Position numbers and translations under genes: made by a program
The notes under the pieces: generated by a model
Database searches by the model: none
Seen by the model: only the letters and a program-made list of their open reading frames with translations
Told to the model about the DNA's origin: nothing
Shown here: one piece after another, positions 61,034 to 64,000 of the stretch
Numbering within the stretch: the first letter of the stretch is position 1
How the letters are laid out: the number at the start of each line of letters is the position of its first letter
Source of the DNA: Polaribacter tangerinus
GTDB taxonomy: Bacteria > Bacteroidota > Bacteroidia > Flavobacteriales > Flavobacteriaceae
DNA length: 64,000 bases
Assembly: GCF_038024095.1 (NCBI RefSeq)
Contig: NZ_CP150668.1
Location: 744,001-808,000, forward strand
Reading direction: 5' to 3'

Positions 61034-62425
61034 TTATATTTTTTCTGCTAGAATTAACGCTTTTTTTAACGCTGCTAACTTATTATTTACCTCTTGTAAC
61101 TCTTTTTGTTCATCGGAATGAATTACAATACCTGCACCCGCTTGAGAGTATAAAACATTGTTCTTACTAACAAAAGAACGAATAGCTATTGCTAAATTTA
61201 CAGACCCATTTAAACCAATAATACCAACAGCACCACCATAAAAACCTCTAGTTTGGTTTTCATACCTATCTATCAACTCCATTGCTTTGTACTTTGGTGC
61301 ACCACTTAGCGTTCCTGCAGGAAAAGTATCTCCAACAATTTCGATTGGATTTCCTTTAATTTTACCTCTAACCGTAGACACCAAATGAATTACATGGCTA
61401 AAATATTGTACTTCTTTAAAAACCTCTACTGTTACATTATCGGCATGTTTGCTCAAATCATTTCTAGCTAAATCTACCAACATTACATGCTCGGCAGTTT
61501 CTTTTTTATCTTCAGAAAGTTTTTTACCTAATTTCAAATCTTCTGCCATATCTCCAGTTCTTCTAAAAGTACCAGCAATAGGATTTATAGTTGCTTTACC
61601 CGAAACAATTTTTATTTGTGCTTCTGGTGATGAACCCATCAATTTAAAACTGCCATAATCGAAATAAAACAAATATGGCGACGGATTTATAGAGCGTAAT
61701 GCTCTGTAAACATTAAACTCATCTCCTTTAAATTTTTGTTGAAACTGGCGCGATAAAACCAACTGAAAAACATCTCCTCTTTTACAATGAGATTTTGCAT
61801 TTCTTACATATTCTACAAACTCTTTTCCACTAACATTTGATGTTTCCTCTCCTACAACTGCAAATTTTTGGGTATTAAAAGCCTGAGCATCTATAATTGT
61901 TTGAATTTCATTAATTCGAGAAGAACTTCCTTCTTCTACATTTTCTATCAATGTCATTTCATCATTAAAATGATTGATAGCAATAATAAAACGATAAAAA
62001 CTATATTGCATTTCTGGAATAGCAGAAGGTGCTTTTTTATTCGAAAACTGAATGGTTTCAAAATACTGAACCGCATCGAAAGTTGAATAGCCATACAAAC
62101 CATTAAAAGATTTTAAATTTTCAGGGCAATCTAAAGCTACACTATTTGAAAACTGATCAAATAATTCGTAAAAATTTCTGCTAATTTTATGAGATTCTAT
62201 CTGTGTTCCTTTGTGGGATACCGTAAATAAATTGGCATCTACCTTCATAGAAACAATAGGGTCAATTGCTAGAAAAGAATAACTTTCTTCTTTACTATGG
62301 TAGTCTGAACTTTCTAACAAAAGTGTGTTGGCAAAACGATCTCTAAATCGCAAATACAAGCCTACCGGCGTTACTGTATCTGCCATTTTAGTTTTATAAA
62401 TTGTTTTAAAATTTATTTTTTTCAT
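61034..62425 (-). CDS. trpE: Anthranilate synthase component I
   Basis: 463 residues; makes anthranilate from chorismate. The start at the ATG 62425 (M-K-K-I-N-F) is used; an in-frame Met 75 bases upstream adds a hydrophobic run not typical of TrpE. L-L-E-S-S near residue 40 is the tryptophan feedback site, and G-T-F-R-R-T-G and the C-terminal T-L-S-G-A-P-K are chorismate-site motifs. It is preceded by the attenuator at 62518-62629, so it is controlled by both feedback and attenuation. Confidence 0.96.
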   Translation of the reverse strand: MKKINFKTIYKTKMADTVTPVGLYLRFRDRFANTLLLESSDYHSKEESYSFLAIDPIVSMKVDANLFTVSHKGTQIESHKISRNFYELFDQFSNSVALDCPENLKSFNGLYGYSTFDAVQYFETIQFSNKKAPSAIPEMQYSFYRFIIAINHFNDEMTLIENVEEGSSSRINEIQTIIDAQAFNTQKFAVVGEETSNVSGKEFVEYVRNAKSHCKRGDVFQLVLSRQFQQKFKGDEFNVYRALRSINPSPYLFYFDYGSFKLMGSSPEAQIKIVSGKATINPIAGTFRRTGDMAEDLKLGKKLSEDKKETAEHVMLVDLARNDLSKHADNVTVEVFKEVQYFSHVIHLVSTVRGKIKGNPIEIVGDTFPAGTLSGAPKYKAMELIDRYENQTRGFYGGAVGIIGLNGSVNLAIAIRSFVSKNNVLYSQAGAGIVIHSDEQKELQEVNNKLAALKKALILAEKI

Positions 62426-62517
62426 ACTGATTATTCTCCATTTGAAATGTTTATAAATAGTATATATCAAACTAAAAACAAGTGCTACAATAAAGTACAC
62501 ACTTATATTTTAATAAG

Positions 62518-62594
62518 AAAAGGCTTATCGTGAGATAAGCCTTTTGTATATATATTATATGATAGGTTTTATGCTCACTTATGAATTAAGAGAG
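62518..62594 (-). promoter_or_regulatory. Tryptophan attenuator (protector, antiterminator, terminator)
   Basis: On the minus strand, four segments compete. Segment 1 (62587-62594) lies just after the Trp codons and pairs 7 of 8 with segment 2 (62574-62581). Segment 2, extended to 62565, pairs with segment 3 (62530-62541) as antiterminator: GTGAG/CTCAC, AUAA/UUAU and CC/GG. Segment 3 (to 62545) otherwise pairs perfectly over 12 bp with segment 4 (62518-62529) as terminator, followed by a T-rich run. A ribosome stalled on the Trp codons covers segment 1 and favours the antiterminator. trpE starts 92 bases downstream. Confidence 0.85.
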
Positions 62595-62629
62595 TTCCAC
62601 CACCAAATATTTTGTACATTGTTTTTCAT
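62579..62629 (-). CDS. trpL: trp leader peptide with three tandem Trp codons
   Basis: ATG at 62629 begins a 16-codon frame, M-K-N-N-V-Q-N-I-W-W-W-N-S-L-N-S, ending TAA at 62579. The three consecutive TGG codons at 62597-62605 sit just before segment 1 of the attenuator. TGG is rare in this AT-rich DNA, so three in a row is very unlikely by chance. The promoter -7 element lies 7 bp upstream, so the leader is nearly leaderless. Charged tRNA-Trp lets the ribosome reach the stop, forming the terminator; starvation stalls it. The peptide itself probably has no other role. Confidence 0.9.
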   Translation of the reverse strand: MKNNVQNIWWWNSLNS

Positions 62630-62636
62630 TGTTCAA

Positions 62637-62667
62637 CAAAAATAAGGCAGATTTTTAAATTGAGCAA
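62637..62667 (-). promoter_or_regulatory. Promoter of the trp operon
   Basis: On the minus strand: TTG, a 20-nt spacer, then a perfect TATTTTTG at 62637-62644. It begins 28 bp after the aspS stop codon and ends 7 bp before the leader-peptide ATG. No separate terminator for aspS is seen between. Confidence 0.8.
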
Positions 62668-62694
62668 CCTTTACAACAGAAAATAATAAAAAAA

Positions 62695-64000
62695 CTATTT
62701 TCTTAAAATTCGTACATTCATCTCTTCTACTTTTTTATCAGACAATGGCGAAGGTGCATGAAATAATAAGTCTTCTGAGGCACCTGTTTTTGGAAATGCC
62801 ATTACTTCTCTTATAGATGATTTTTTCTCTAAAATCATCATTAACCTGTCTACACCCCAAGCAATTCCTCCATGCGGCGGCGCTCCATACTGAAAAGCTT
62901 TGTACATCGTTCCCACACTTTTTAACATTTCTTCTTTAGAGTATCCCATGTTTTTGTATGTGGCCTCTAAAATTTCTGCTTTATGGGCACGAACTGAACC
63001 TCCGCCAATTTCATAACCATTTAAAATTAAATCGTATTGTTGTGCAATTATAGTTCCGATTTCCTCCTCATTCCCATTCATGTGCTTTTCTAAATCGTAT
63101 ACTGCTGGCATCGAAAATGGATTATGGGTAAACGTCCATTTTCCTTCATCTGTTTTTTCAAACATTGGAAAGTCTACAACCCAAGCTGGCCTTAATTCTT
63201 TTGGATTTATCAAATTTAAAACACGAGCCATTTCTTGTCTCACAGCATCTAACGCTTTATTTGCAGTTGCGTAGTCTGCAGCTGAGAAAAACACAATATC
63301 TCCCACTTTTGCTTCGGTTACTTTGATGATATTTGCGGCAATTTCTTCTCCTAAAAACTTAATAATTGGCGATTGTAAATCGGATTCGTTAACAATAATA
63401 TACGCCAATCCGCCCAAACCGTTTTGTTGTGCAATATCTGTAAGGCTTTCAATCTGTCCTTTAGACATTCTTTTATTTCCTTGTTCTTGAGCAGATACTT
63501 TAATACATTTTACTACACCGCCTGCAGCAATTGGTTTGCTAAAAACCTGAAAAGTGGTATCCTTAACAATCGCTGTAATATCTTGCATTTGCAACCCATA
63601 GCGCAAATCTGGTCTATCACAACCATATTTATCCATAGCCTCTTTGTAAGTTAACACCTTAAAAGGATGCAAAATCCATTTTTTACCATAAATTTTACGA
63701 ACAACTTCATTAAACATTTTGGTATTTAAACCTATAATTTGTTGCATACTTGCGTAGGCCATTTCGATATCTAATTGTGTAAATTCGGGCTGCCTGTCTC
63801 CTCGAGAATCTTCATCTCTAAAACAGCGTGCAATTTGAAAGTATTTTTCAAATCCGCCCACCATTAGCATCTGCTTAAATTGCTGCGGAGCTTGTGGTAG
63901 TGTATAAAAAGAACCCGACTGTTTTCTTGTTGGAACTATAAATTCTCTAGCTCCCTCATCTGTTCCTGCAGTTAAAATTGGAGTTTCAATTTCTAAAAAC
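62695..64000 (-). CDS. aspS: Aspartate-tRNA ligase (C-terminal part; runs off the window)
   Basis: 435 codons of the class II synthetase; the frame continues past base 64000, so the N-terminal anticodon-binding domain is cut off. Motif 2 is F-R-D-E-D-S-R-G-D-R-Q-P-E-F-T-Q-L-D and motif 3 G-G-I-A-W-G-V-D-R-L-M-M-I-L. The bacterial insertion domain (GAD) lies between. The visible part has T-A-G-T-D-E-G-A-R-E-F and P-Q-A-P-Q-Q-F-K-Q, typical for AspS. Coding stops 65 bp before the trp leader. Confidence 0.96.
   Translation of the reverse strand, partial: FLEIETPILTAGTDEGAREFIVPTRKQSGSFYTLPQAPQQFKQMLMVGGFEKYFQIARCFRDEDSRGDRQPEFTQLDIEMAYASMQQIIGLNTKMFNEVVRKIYGKKWILHPFKVLTYKEAMDKYGCDRPDLRYGLQMQDITAIVKDTTFQVFSKPIAAGGVVKCIKVSAQEQGNKRMSKGQIESLTDIAQQNGLGGLAYIIVNESDLQSPIIKFLGEEIAANIIKVTEAKVGDIVFFSAADYATANKALDAVRQEMARVLNLINPKELRPAWVVDFPMFEKTDEGKWTFTHNPFSMPAVYDLEKHMNGNEEEIGTIIAQQYDLILNGYEIGGGSVRAHKAEILEATYKNMGYSKEEMLKSVGTMYKAFQYGAPPHGGIAWGVDRLMMILEKKSSIREVMAFPKTGASEDLLFHAPSPLSDKKVEEMNVRILRK

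Noticed and set aside
62426..62500. Longer start of trpE
   Set aside because: The added 25 residues are hydrophobic and not found in TrpE; M-K-K-I-N-F fits better.
62518..62545. Hairpin first taken as the terminator of aspS
   Set aside because: It lies 150 bp past the aspS stop, and a promoter and a WWW leader peptide lie between. The pairing with segment 3 makes it the trp attenuator terminator; it may also stop aspS read-through.

Overview
The window is a stretch of chromosome from an AT-rich member of the Bacteroidota, almost certainly family Flavobacteriaceae (a marine Polaribacter/Tenacibaculum-like genome is my best guess; the genus is inference). The grounds are the gene families (ExbB/ExbD/TonB, tandem DUF368 proteins, NhaD, a plug-only SusC-like protein, many short lipoprotein signals ending in F-S-C), the near absence of Shine-Dalgarno sequences, and several promoters fitting the Bacteroidota consensus (TTG, a spacer of about 19-20 nt, then TAnnTTTG). 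Nearly all of it is housekeeping or metabolic DNA. I see no prophage, CRISPR array or insertion sequence.

Layout. 1-4455: start of a DUF349 gene, aroE, two coupled DUF368 (polyprenyl-phosphate transporter family) genes, then a small basic protein coupled to an SGNH hydrolase. 4499-5883: a peroxiredoxin, thioredoxin and DUF6952-type cluster. 5980-10366: an ABC exporter, a small MscS channel and an NtrC-like regulator without a DNA-binding domain. 10436-17103: a fatty-acid oxidation operon (MarR regulator, fadN, lipoprotein, fadA, fadE) with two matching MarR-type operators. 17141-18665: a J-domain/KTSC protein and trxB. 18797-20021: tRNA-Pro followed by three tandem 331-bp units, each with the 3' part of the tRNA and a small GIY-YIG nuclease gene, ending at tRNA-Val. 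20041-29513: folC, tonB-exbD-exbB, nhaD, an amino-acid dehydrogenase, anmK, an acyl-CoA dehydrogenase, a structured intergenic element and truA. 29718-38423: nitrogen assimilation (outer-membrane protein, P-II, ammonium transporter, glutamate synthase). 38502-41982: glycosyltransferases, a 2OG-Fe(II) oxygenase and ftsE. 42026-54925: envelope proteins and peptidases. 55012-62667: the complete trp operon with its leader. 62695 to the end: aspS, partial.

Most notable: (1) the region between aspS and trpE is a full ribosome-mediated tryptophan attenuator, with a promoter, a 16-codon leader peptide carrying three consecutive Trp codons, and mutually exclusive protector, antiterminator and terminator pairings; (2) the trp operon also encodes an unannotated 55-residue membrane protein between trpD and trpC, and a DUF3050 (haem-oxygenase-like diiron fold) protein between trpB and trpA; (3) the tRNA-Pro/GIY-YIG cassettes look like a minimal tRNA-associated mobile or selfish unit, of which only the first copy keeps all expected catalytic residues.
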